NCBI GenBank assembly: GCA_910586555.1
Contig: CAJUJY010000079.1
Span: 1 to 14,579, forward strand
Direction of reading: 5' to 3'
DNA length: 14,579 nucleotides
DNA from: an uncultured Lachnospiraceae bacterium
GTDB taxonomy: Bacteria; Bacillota; Clostridia; Lachnospirales; Lachnospiraceae
In this document: one piece after another, positions 7,807 through 13,852 of the stretch
Position numbering within the stretch: position 1 is the first letter of the stretch
Layout: the number at the start of each line of letters is the position of its first letter
Notes under the pieces: generated by a model
Database searches by the model: none
Seen by the model: only the letters and a program-made list of their open reading frames with translations
What the model was told of the DNA's origin: nothing
Position numbers and translations under genes: made by a program

Positions 7807-9729
7807 TTAACGGACTTCATACAATGCATCCCCAGCTTTGACCGGACCTGATGTTTTTAAATAGTTAATTCCACTATAATCATCTGCATTAGTAATTAAT
7901 ATTGGTGTAATTGTTTTAAAATCCTTGCTGATTGCATCCAGATTAAACTCCATCAGTAAATCACCAGTTTTTATGGTATCCCCATCTTTTACCTTAGTAT
8001 CGAAATATTTTCCATTTAAAGAAACAGTTTCCAGACCTACATGGATTAACATTTCACATCCTTCTGGTCCACACAGGCAAACTGCATGTTTTGTATCAAA
8101 TACAGATGAAACTGTTCCATCAAAAGGTGCATACAGCCGGCCATCTGATGGAATAATGGCAGCACCCTGCCCCAGTATACCTTCAGAAAAAGTTGGGTCA
8201 GGAACTTCAGAAAGCTGTTTTACTTCCCCATTCATTGGTGCATAAACCATAAATGTAATATTTTTCCCAGTTTCAGAAGAAACCATTTCCAAACTGCCTG
8301 TTTCTGTTGTATCTTCTGGAATTTCAACAGGGTCATCAAACCCAATAAACTGGACTAATATAAAAGTAACTAAAACAGCAATAACTGTACCTATAAGTAT
8401 ACCAATAACAGAACTGGAATAATTACCAGCATATCCTAGTAACTTACAGTTTTCCTCTGCACTTTCTGTATAAATTGAATTTGGAATAGATAAAAGTCCT
8501 GGCAGCCCTGCATAAACAAAATATCTTGATTTAAAGAAAGCAGTAACTGCACAGCCAATGGCACTGCCAATACAGCCACAAATAAATGGCTTTTTAAACC
8601 TAAGTGTAATACCATAAATAGCTGGTTCTGTAATACCAAATAATCCTGTGGCTGCAGAAGATGCTGCCATATTTTTAACTTTTGAATTTCTACTTTTCCA
8701 AAATACACCAAAACATGCTGCAACCTGTGCACACACTGCAATCCCCTTGAATGCCTGCAATGTATCAAATCCCATATTTTGGTAATTTGTTAAGGAAATT
8801 GGCGTAAAACTCCAATGTATGCCAAAAATAACTAATACTTCCCATATAGCACCGAACAGACCCGATGCAAGCCATGGGATAAATTTATATAACATATTAT
8901 AAGCAGATGCAAGGCCATTTGAAAGCACAGTTGAAACAGGACCAATTACTAAAATAGTCATTGGAACCATAACTGCTGCACAAATAAATGGTGTACCAAT
9001 TGGACGCACTACTTCAGGTAACCGTGGCTCAATCCAATGTTCCAGCTTGCTCAGTATTGCAACTAAAATAATAGGTGGTATAACCGTAGATGTATATGTA
9101 ACAGATGTAAGTGGTACAAAAAGAAAATCAAGTGCTGTCCCGTCACTAATTGTTGCAGCGATATTTCCCCATGTAGGATTTGCCAATGCCATACAGCACC
9201 ACAAAGCGATATATGTATTGCATTTAAAATGTTTTGCACCTGCCACAGCAATAAAAACAGGTAAAAATGTAAAAGGTGTCCACGAAACCATATTATAAAT
9301 CTGTGCTGCACCAGTATTCCCAATATCTGCAAACATCTTAATAATAATTAAAATACCTTGTAATAAGCCTGCTGCTGCCATAACATAGACATATGGTGCA
9401 ATACAGCCAGACATTACAGCAATAACCCTGTTGGCCAGGCTTTCTTTTACTTTTGGTGCTTCTTCAGAAAAATGCACCATACCTGACAGATGCTCATATA
9501 CATCCTTTGCATGTGTGCCAATAACAATCTGGTACTGGCCGCCAGATATTACAACCTGGATTACACCAGACAGTTGTTCTATTTTTTTAGTTGTTGAATC
9601 ATCAGGCATTTCTTTTAATACCAGACGTAGCCTGGTAGCACAGTGTGTTGCTGTCATGATATTATCTGGTCCAACCATATCCTTGATATCCGCAGCAAGT
9701 TTTTGATAATCACGGACTTTATTTGCCAT
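7807..9729 (-). CDS. bglF: PTS beta-glucoside transporter, EIIBCA fusion
   Basis: Membrane permease that imports and phosphorylates beta-glucosides. The 640-residue protein has all three domains in BCA order. EIIB is at about 1-80 with phospho-Cys30 in HCATRLRL. The EIIC membrane domain, about 105-460, carries the conserved GITEPAIYGITLRFKKPF. A C-terminal glucose-type EIIA, about 490-630, has His548 and the phospho-acceptor His563 in LIHVGLETV. Length and order match BglF/BglP. The ATG at 9729 follows AGGAGG at 9-nt spacing. It is the first gene of the operon and sits behind its own promoter (9817-9845) and a palindrome-rich leader. The gene symbol follows the family convention; the natural sugar is not proven by sequence. 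Confidence 0.95.
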   Translation of the reverse strand: MANKVRDYQKLAADIKDMVGPDNIMTATHCATRLRLVLKEMPDDSTTKKIEQLSGVIQVVISGGQYQIVIGTHAKDVYEHLSGMVHFSEEAPKVKESLANRVIAVMSGCIAPYVYVMAAAGLLQGILIIIKMFADIGNTGAAQIYNMVSWTPFTFLPVFIAVAGAKHFKCNTYIALWCCMALANPTWGNIAATISDGTALDFLFVPLTSVTYTSTVIPPIILVAILSKLEHWIEPRLPEVVRPIGTPFICAAVMVPMTILVIGPVSTVLSNGLASAYNMLYKFIPWLASGLFGAIWEVLVIFGIHWSFTPISLTNYQNMGFDTLQAFKGIAVCAQVAACFGVFWKSRNSKVKNMAASSAATGLFGITEPAIYGITLRFKKPFICGCIGSAIGCAVTAFFKSRYFVYAGLPGLLSIPNSIYTESAEENCKLLGYAGNYSSSVIGILIGTVIAVLVTFILVQFIGFDDPVEIPEDTTETGSLEMVSSETGKNITFMVYAPMNGEVKQLSEVPDPTFSEGILGQGAAIIPSDGRLYAPFDGTVSSVFDTKHAVCLCGPEGCEMLIHVGLETVSLNGKYFDTKVKDGDTIKTGDLLMEFNLDAISKDFKTITPILITNADDYSGINYLKTSGPVKAGDALYEVR

Positions 9730-9751
9730 ATCAACATTCCTCCTAATTCTT

Positions 9752-9774
9752 TTACCAGATGGCCATTCTGGTAA
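9752..9774 (-). promoter_or_regulatory. Inverted repeat just ahead of the PTS permease ribosome site
   Basis: Perfect 8-bp arms TTACCAGA (9752-9759) and TCTGGTAA (9767-9774) flank a 7-nt centre containing TGGCCA. It lies in the 5' leader, just upstream of the AGGAGG of the EIIBCA gene. It could be an operator for the adjacent RpiR regulator or an RNA hairpin affecting translation. Confidence 0.5.
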
Positions 9775-9787
9775 TTTCCTGAATTAA

Positions 9788-9801
9788 TTCCAGTACTGGA
9801 A
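9788..9801. promoter_or_regulatory. Perfect 14-bp palindrome, candidate RpiR operator
   Basis: TTCCAGTACTGGAA reads the same on both strands. It starts about 16 nt downstream of the -10 box, so it would cover roughly +9 to +22 of the transcript. This is a typical road-block position for a repressor dimer, and the adjacent rpiR-type gene is the obvious candidate partner. It abuts a second small palindrome, GAATTAATTC (9781-9790). Confidence 0.55.
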
Positions 9802-9816
9802 CTTTTCTGTATTATT

Positions 9817-9845
9817 ATTATAACAAGGAAAAAAAGTAATGTCAT
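9817..9845 (-). promoter_or_regulatory. Sigma-70-type promoter of the beta-glucoside operon
   Basis: On the minus strand, ATGACA (9840-9845; one mismatch to TTGACA) is separated by exactly 17 nt from a perfect TATAAT (9817-9822). It lies between the rpiR terminator and the EIIBCA gene, about 88 nt ahead of its ATG. Confidence 0.75.
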
Positions 9846-9858
9846 TGCTTCTGGCATC

Positions 9859-9895
9859 AAAAAAAACAAGTCCGCTATTTTGGAACTTGTTTTTT
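9859..9895 (-). terminator. Strong Rho-independent terminator after the RpiR gene
   Basis: Minus strand: arm 9882-9895 pairs with 9861-9873 through about 13 bp with one bulged A. The loop has 8 nt, and the second arm runs into eight consecutive U (9859-9866). It lies 25 nt after the regulator stop codon and upstream of the operon promoter, so it makes the regulator gene a separate transcript. The A-run on the other side could let it work in both directions. Confidence 0.85.
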
Positions 9896-9919
9896 CTCTG
9901 TTAAAAATCTTTATATTTT

Positions 9920-10690
9920 TCATTCTTCCAGCAAGTAACCTGCAACCCGCTTAGCAAGTGTTTCTGCAACTATAATTGCAGGAACCTGTGAGGTATAATC
10001 AATTATTGCTTCAATCTGGTGTTTTTTAAAATCAGTATTGTTTTCCCCTCTCCTCATTGTAATATAATGGCACAAATTCAATTCAGCCATCTGTGCAACA
10101 GTGCATTTTTCTGTATTTGTAATGCTAACAATACGGCAGTTATGCTGTTTTAACTGGTTTGTAATCTGTATTACCTGCGAAACTTCACCAGATATTGAAA
10201 ATACAAGTGCTACTGTATTCTGCACCTCATTCATCTGCCACATTGGATAAAATGGATCTGTAACCGCCATGCTGAATTTTCCGAATCCAGAAAAATAACG
10301 TGCTGCATACTGGGCAACATAACCTGAATTTGATACACCAACACAAAAAACACGGTCAGCCTGGGCAATCATAGAAGCTGCTTCGTTTAATTTTTGCTGG
10401 TATATCCCAGAATCCATTCTCTCTAAAAAAGCCCTTAGTTCTGAAAGGTCTTCTGGAATATGGACATTTACCTTGTTCCCTATATATTCTTTCATTTTTA
10501 ATTTAAATTCTAAATAGCCATCACATCCTGCCTTTTTGCAAAATCTTAAAATGGTTGTTGTTGACACATGGGCATCAGATGCTAATTCCCGGATACGCAT
10601 ATATGGAATTGCATCCTGATGTTGTATCACATATTGGTAAACACTCATTTCTAAATCATTAAAGTCTTGAATATTTTTAATATTAAACAT
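9920..10690 (-). CDS. RpiR/MurR-family transcriptional regulator (HTH + SIS)
   Basis: 256-residue DNA-binding sensor. Residues about 31-63 form the RpiR-type helix-turn-helix (IRELASDAHVSTTTILRFCKK, the motif preceding the usual GCDGYLEFK). A SIS sugar-phosphate-binding domain covers about 105-240, with VFCVGVSNSGYVAQYAARYF and the SISGE loop (165-169). RpiR proteins sense phosphosugars, so control of the downstream permease and 6-phospho-beta-glucosidase genes by an intracellular sugar phosphate is likely. This differs from the more common BglG/LicT antitermination of beta-glucoside operons; no BglG-type gene is present. ATG at 10690 follows AAAGGAAAGG. The palindromes at 9752-9801 are its likely targets. 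Family certain; target inferred from position. Confidence 0.93.
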   Translation of the reverse strand: MFNIKNIQDFNDLEMSVYQYVIQHQDAIPYMRIRELASDAHVSTTTILRFCKKAGCDGYLEFKLKMKEYIGNKVNVHIPEDLSELRAFLERMDSGIYQQKLNEAASMIAQADRVFCVGVSNSGYVAQYAARYFSGFGKFSMAVTDPFYPMWQMNEVQNTVALVFSISGEVSQVIQITNQLKQHNCRIVSITNTEKCTVAQMAELNLCHYITMRRGENNTDFKKHQIEAIIDYTSQVPAIIVAETLAKRVAGYLLEE

Positions 10691-11280
10691 TTTTCTACCT
10701 TTCCTTTACAAATATTTTTATTTGTTTCCCCTATCATTTTTTCCACCATATTTAATTACACTTTAACTGAAATGTGGTTAACTTATAAAATTATATAATA
10801 CAGAAATCTTCAATATTACAAGAAAATAATATTATTAATTTTACTAAACTCTGTGATTGTAATGTACACACAGTATAGTTTAGTGCGATATACAGTAACT
10901 AATTTATTATTATAATAATCAACTGCAACATTATTTATTATAAATACTACATTTTAAAATAATTACATCATTTGTTCTATATATAAAAAATTAAAGTCTT
11001 TATAAAAATTCAAAACAACTAATCTTTTCTAAAGTAAAAAGAAACCATACATACGCATCTTACCTGTACATATTATAGTATGGTTAAAACTGGTAACATC
11101 CATCTTATATGACAGTAATAATATAGAATGCTACCTCTTTTGACAATTCTTCTTTTTCTGCATAACTATATGTTCTTGTAATACATAGTATTTTACTCAT
11201 AAAAAGTGCAACTTCTGTCTATTTTTCTAAAGACAATAACATAACCCTTGTCTTATGTCAATATCACATCCTTTGAGGAC
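10691..11280. other. AT-rich spacer with hairpins, no gene seen
   Basis: I see no convincing coding frame on either strand. Stem-loops are present: 10843-10884 (ACTAAACT with AGTTTAGT, then CTGTG with CACAG, 13-nt loop), 11043-11085 (AACCATAC with GTATGGTT) and 11230-11254 (AAGACAA with TTGTCTT). None has a U-tract. A plus-strand TTGACA at 11140-11145 lacks a good -10 partner. The rpiR promoter should lie in the first 120 bases; a possible TTGTAA / TATATA pair occurs there on the minus strand at about 10790-10820, but it is weak. Confidence 0.5.
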
Positions 11281-11429
11281 AGGATAAACTTATAAAATTA
11301 AATTTTTATAAAATCCCTATTCTTAGAGAGTTTTTTCTAAATAAAAAATTGAAAAATCTGAAAATTTAAACTTAAAAATTGTTCACAAGAATAGAATTTA
11401 ATACTTTTGTAACTTTATAAGTTTATCCT
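11281..11429. repeat. 149-bp element with perfect 16-bp terminal inverted repeats (MITE-like)
   Basis: AGGATAAACTTATAAA at 11281-11296 is exactly complementary to 11414-11429. Two further perfect 8-bp pairs are nested in the same order: ATTAAATT 11297-11304 with 11395-11402, and CTATTCTT 11317-11324 with 11387-11394. The whole unit can fold into one long hairpin. No ORF lies inside. It ends 43 nt beyond the SpoVG-like gene on the minus strand. Size and form fit a non-autonomous insertion (MITE); a structured regulatory RNA is the alternative. No target-site duplication is evident. Confidence 0.6.
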
Positions 11430-11471
11430 ATGCAGAATTAATCCTCAAGTAATTTTCTGTTTATTATGACA

Positions 11472-11693
11472 TTATAATTTTTTGTTTAGCGGAATGGCGT
11501 ATCTTTTATCAGAATATACCATTTTCCCATTTTTATCTAAAGTTCTTGTCTTATAGGAAGGCAAAAAAACAAATTCTCCTGATTTTCCTTTATATATACT
11601 AATATTACCTATTGCAAAACTGTTCCCTAAAATTATACTTGCCAGCCCGGAAATATTGCTTCCTGTCCGTTCAAAGGGTGTTACCCATACCAT
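11472..11693 (-). CDS. Second SpoVG-like domain, probably the C-terminal half of a frame-split protein
   Basis: The 73-residue frame reads ISGLASIILGNSFAIGNISIYKG and then FVFLPSYKTRTLDKNGK, the pattern of a SpoVG-type domain (conserved GDSF-like turn, then MPS.KT). In the same frame the homology extends upstream of the first ATG: KAYKKTGDKFAPEFMVWVTPFERTG overlaps the preceding gene in the -1 frame. The ATG at 11693 has only a distant AGGAGA, so independent initiation is doubtful. The C-terminus (SDKRYAIPLNKKL) departs from the usual DICNPVTKEFR ending of the domain and may be decayed. I read this as the second half of a tandem SpoVG protein joined by a frameshift, or as a pseudogene remnant. 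Confidence 0.6.
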   Translation of the reverse strand: MVWVTPFERTGSNISGLASIILGNSFAIGNISIYKGKSGEFVFLPSYKTRTLDKNGKMVYSDKRYAIPLNKKL

Positions 11694-12022
11694 AAATTCT
11701 GGTGCAAATTTATCTCCTGTTTTTTTATAAGCTTTTGTCTTTCCTGTCGTTCCATCTCATCATATAACTGTAAAATATTACCATACAATTCCTGTCGGAA
11801 CTCTTTTGTTACAAGATTACAGATATTTTTAAAAACAGGCTGGTTGTTTTCATCCCTTTCTTTTGTACGAGAACCTGGCATAGCCACAACATTTTTACCT
11901 TCTTTGTTTTCTAAAACTTCTATTTTAGTAACTTTAAAGCTGTCACCAAAAACAACAGACACAAAAGCTTTTATATGATTACCAGTGTTATCTGCTGCAC
12001 TCATCTGGATAGAATATTCCAT
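11681..12022 (-). CDS. SpoVG-family protein, N-terminal domain
   Basis: 113 residues. Residues about 13-95 match the SpoVG fold: HIKAFVSVVFGDSFKVTKIEVLENKEG, then VVAMPGSRTK and KNICNLVTKEFRQELYGNILQLY. SpoVG is a small nucleic-acid-binding regulator; multi-copy relatives of this type are frequent on integrative elements of Lachnospiraceae, consistent with the accessory surroundings. ATG at 12022 follows GAGAGGAAG. The last 20 or so residues (RQERQKLIKKQEINLHQNLWYG) look out of frame. A -1 shift at the A7 run (minus strand, codons ATA AAA AAA) continues into a second SpoVG-like domain ending at 11472. The full gene would be about 180 residues with two domains. Its function in this cell is unknown. 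Confidence 0.72.
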   Translation of the reverse strand: MEYSIQMSAADNTGNHIKAFVSVVFGDSFKVTKIEVLENKEGKNVVAMPGSRTKERDENNQPVFKNICNLVTKEFRQELYGNILQLYDEMERQERQKLIKKQEINLHQNLWYG

Positions 12023-12234
12023 ATCTTCCTCTCTTTCTTCCTGCGGTAACAGGATTTTTACTTACATCTGTATTTCAAATATATCCTATTTACTGTCTCA
12101 CTTTTTTATTTAAAAACCTGGTTACATCTGTCTTGTAAATCTGGCAATAAACAAAAAACTGGCAAAAACAGTAGTAACACTGTTCCTGCCACACCAATGA
12201 ATTACAATAAAAATTTCCATTCTGTTTTCTTACC
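12023..12234. other. Spacer between the SpoVG-like gene and the IS element
   Basis: No gene is seen. It includes a direct repeat TTACATCTGT (12062-12071 and 12122-12131, exactly 60 bp apart), the leftward terminator listed separately, and the upstream region of the SpoVG-like gene with a possible but unconvincing TATATT -10 box. No coding segment matching the SWIM gene fragment to the right of the IS was found here. Confidence 0.4.
12145..12190 (-). terminator. Leftward terminator upstream of the SpoVG-like gene
   Basis: On the minus strand, arms 12179-12190 and 12161-12172 pair at 10 of 12 positions around a 6-nt loop, with a 2x2 internal mismatch, and are followed by AGTTTTTTG. It would stop minus-strand transcription arriving from the IS side. 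The gene it once served is no longer visible. Confidence 0.5.
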
Positions 12235-12246
12235 TGACTCGTATTA

Positions 12247-12495
12247 TATAGTAGTAGTGTTTATAGACCCTCTCCAAGGTCTTGATACTATATTTTCATA
12301 ACCATTCTTTACCTTTTCTATGGGTACGGTTATGATATATAAGATGCTGTGGACTGGTGTCACCCCGCTACCACCTGATGGTTTCAGAAAGTGTCCAGCC
12401 ACAGTCTCTTTGTTTGATTGTTAATCAGTTAGATACCACATGACGGTTTATTTAGAACGAGTTCACAACTGCGAAGAGCACCTGTGGTTCTAAAA
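12247..12495 (+). ncRNA. Candidate bridge RNA of the IS110-family element
   Basis: This non-coding stretch is richer in GC than its flanks and folds into a series of hairpins. (1) 12247-12292: TATAGTA with TACTATA enclosing AGACC with GGTCT. (2) 12296-12335: perfect TCATAACC with GGTTATGA, holding an internal loop with TACC (12310-12313) opposite GGTA (12323-12326). (3) 12347-12404: CTGTGG-a-CTGG with CCAG-CCACAG around a large loop. (4) 12451-12494: TTTAGAAC with GTTCTAAA. IS110-group elements encode a bridge RNA in exactly this position, with a 5' stem-loop, a target-binding loop and a donor-binding loop. Hairpins 1 to 3 follow that order. Guide assignment is not proven. Confidence 0.6.
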
Positions 12496-12526
12496 CAGCA
12501 TTAATTTATTGCAAAGGAGATTTTTT

Positions 12527-13702
12527 ATGATTTATGCCGGTATTGATATTGCCAAAGACAAGCACGATTGCTTTATTACTAATTCGGATGGAGAGGTACT
12601 TTTTAATGTCTTTGCCATTCCTAACAACCGGGAGGGCTATAATGACCTGTATCAAAAGATTTCTTCCCTTACTTCAGATTTTTCTGTAATAAAAGTAGGA
12701 CTGGAAGCCACTGGACACTACAATTACAATCTTCTGGGATTCCTTATTGATAAAGGTTTGCCCACCTATGTTATCAATCCGCTTCATACCAATCTGTACA
12801 GAAAAAGTCTAAGCCTTAGACAGACCAAAACGGATAAAGTTGATGCCCGCACCATTGCATTTATGCTGATGTCCGAAGTAAACCTGCAGTCCTACCCAGA
12901 CACATCATACCATAATGAAGAGTTAAAGTCATTAACCCGTTACCGTTTTGACAAGGTAAAGGAACGTGCAAAATTAAAAACATCTGTTTCTCGCCTCGTC
13001 AACATTCTCTTCCCTGAATTAGAAAAGCTGGTTCCGTCAATTCACATGGCTTCTGTATATGCCATGCTCTCCGAGTTCCCATGTGCATCTAAAATTGCCT
13101 CTGCACACCTCACAAGACTGGCAAACCTATTAGAAACCTCCTCCAGAGGTCACTATGGCAAGGAAACAGCCATAACATTTCGCAATGCTGCAAGAGTTTC
13201 TGTCGGTTCAAATATGCCCGCAAAATCGCTTGAATTAAAACATACTATCAAACTTATTCAGGAACTGGATTCAGAAATTGAAGAAATAGAAAATGAAACC
13301 AAAACCATCATGGACGAAATCAATTCTCCAATCCTTTCCATTCCTGGAATAAACTATCGTATGGGTGCTATGATAATAGCTGAAACAGGTGATTTTAGCC
13401 GTTTTGATTCCCCTGACAAGATACTTGCCTATGCAGGAATGCCGCCCTCTACGTATCAATCAGGACAGCTTGACAGCAGCTATTCCCACATGGAAAAGCG
13501 AGGCTCCCGTTATCTCTGTTATGCTTTGTTCAATGCCACAAAGTTTGTGTGCCATTGGGATTCAACCTTTGCAGCCTATCTTGCCAAAAAACGTGCAGAG
13601 GGAAAGCATTACAATGTCGCCATTTCACATGCTGCAAAGAAACTGGTGAGAGTTATTTACCAACTTGAAAAATCCAAACAGGCATATATAAAACAACCTT
13701 GA
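12527..13702 (+). CDS. IS110-family transposase (DEDD, bridge-RNA-guided type)
   Basis: 391-residue recombinase. The N-terminal RuvC-like DEDD domain shows Asp7 (YAGIDIAKDKH), Glu60 (GLEATGHY) and Asp103/Asp106 (TKTDKVDART). A helical middle region of about 140-260 follows, then the Transposase_20 domain with SIPGINYRMGAMIIAETGDFSRF and AYAGMPPSTYQSG, where Ser312 is the probable nucleophile, followed by MEKRGSRYL. All expected catalytic residues are present and the frame is intact, so the enzyme may be active. The ATG at 12527 is chosen over the upstream TTG at 12509 because AAAGGAG lies 7 nt before it and the family begins just ahead of the first Asp. Better GC content than its flanks supports recent arrival. 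Confidence 0.95.
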   Translation: MIYAGIDIAKDKHDCFITNSDGEVLFNVFAIPNNREGYNDLYQKISSLTSDFSVIKVGLEATGHYNYNLLGFLIDKGLPTYVINPLHTNLYRKSLSLRQTKTDKVDARTIAFMLMSEVNLQSYPDTSYHNEELKSLTRYRFDKVKERAKLKTSVSRLVNILFPELEKLVPSIHMASVYAMLSEFPCASKIASAHLTRLANLLETSSRGHYGKETAITFRNAARVSVGSNMPAKSLELKHTIKLIQELDSEIEEIENETKTIMDEINSPILSIPGINYRMGAMIIAETGDFSRFDSPDKILAYAGMPPSTYQSGQLDSSYSHMEKRGSRYLCYALFNATKFVCHWDSTFAAYLAKKRAEGKHYNVAISHAAKKLVRVIYQLEKSKQAYIKQP

Positions 13703-13728
13703 CTTTTTTGTAAATAATTTCCTTTTTT

Positions 13729-13748
13729 GAGTGCCGATAACGACACTC
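13729..13748. repeat. Hairpin in the IS right end
   Basis: GAGTG (13729-13733) pairs with CACTC (13744-13748), and inside it CG pairs with CG around an ATAA loop after one mismatch. It is 27 nt after the transposase stop. No U-tract follows it on either strand, so it is more likely part of the IS end than a terminator. Confidence 0.45.
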
Positions 13749-13800
13749 TGTTTGTCATGCAGTTTTCAAGGTTCTAAGAATTACTTTTTAACTCTTTTGT

Positions 13801-13847
13801 ACCTAAAATGTTTTTTAGTAATCTATTAAAAAATTTTCATTTTAGGT
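13801..13847. repeat. 47-nt long palindrome abutting the IS right end
   Basis: ACCTAAAATG (13801-13810) pairs perfectly with CATTTTAGGT (13838-13847). Inside, TTTTTTAGTA (13811-13820) pairs with TATTAAAAAA (13824-13833) around a 3-nt loop, with one G-U pair; four extra T lie on one side. No U-tract follows, so it is not a plain terminator. Its foot coincides with the proposed IS insertion point, which may mean that the element chose a palindromic target. Confidence 0.55.
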
Positions 13848-13852
13848 CTTGA

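Larger units (their letters stand above)
12231..13804 (+). mobile_element. IS110-family insertion sequence (ends tentative)
   Basis: A DEDD transposase gene with a structured 5' non-coding region and a short 3' end, about 1.57 kb, fits IS110-family elements. The ends are set by a TACCT direct repeat at 12231-12235 and 13800-13804. Joining the right end to the left end through this repeat would create TTAACT (13788-13793), a 17-nt spacer, and TATTAT (12242-12247), a promoter reading into the 5' region, as is known for circular IS110 intermediates. No terminal inverted repeats are seen, which also fits the IS110 group. A hairpin (13729-13748, GAGTG with CACTC) lies in the right end. The element itself is certain; the exact ends are inference. 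Confidence 0.65.

Noticed and set aside
9730..9858. BglG/LicT-type antiterminator hairpin expected for a beta-glucoside operon
   Set aside because: The only strong terminator lies upstream of the promoter and belongs to the regulator gene. The leader hairpins have no U-tract and do not resemble the RAT sequence.
9654..9923. 89-residue minus-strand frame with a hydrophobic stretch between the regulator and the permease
   Set aside because: It spans the terminator, promoter and palindromes and overlaps the permease start in another frame; no ribosome site and no family pattern.
11140..11168. Plus-strand promoter starting with a perfect TTGACA
   Set aside because: At 17-nt spacing the -10 position reads TAACTA, and no gene follows on the plus strand.
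12062..12131. Direct repeat TTACATCTGT with 60-bp period as part of a CRISPR or attachment site
   Set aside because: Only two copies of 10 bp and no further array; most likely chance or a local duplication.
13729..13748. Terminator of the transposase gene
   Set aside because: The GAGTG/CACTC stem has no U-tract after it in the plus direction; the T-run is before it.
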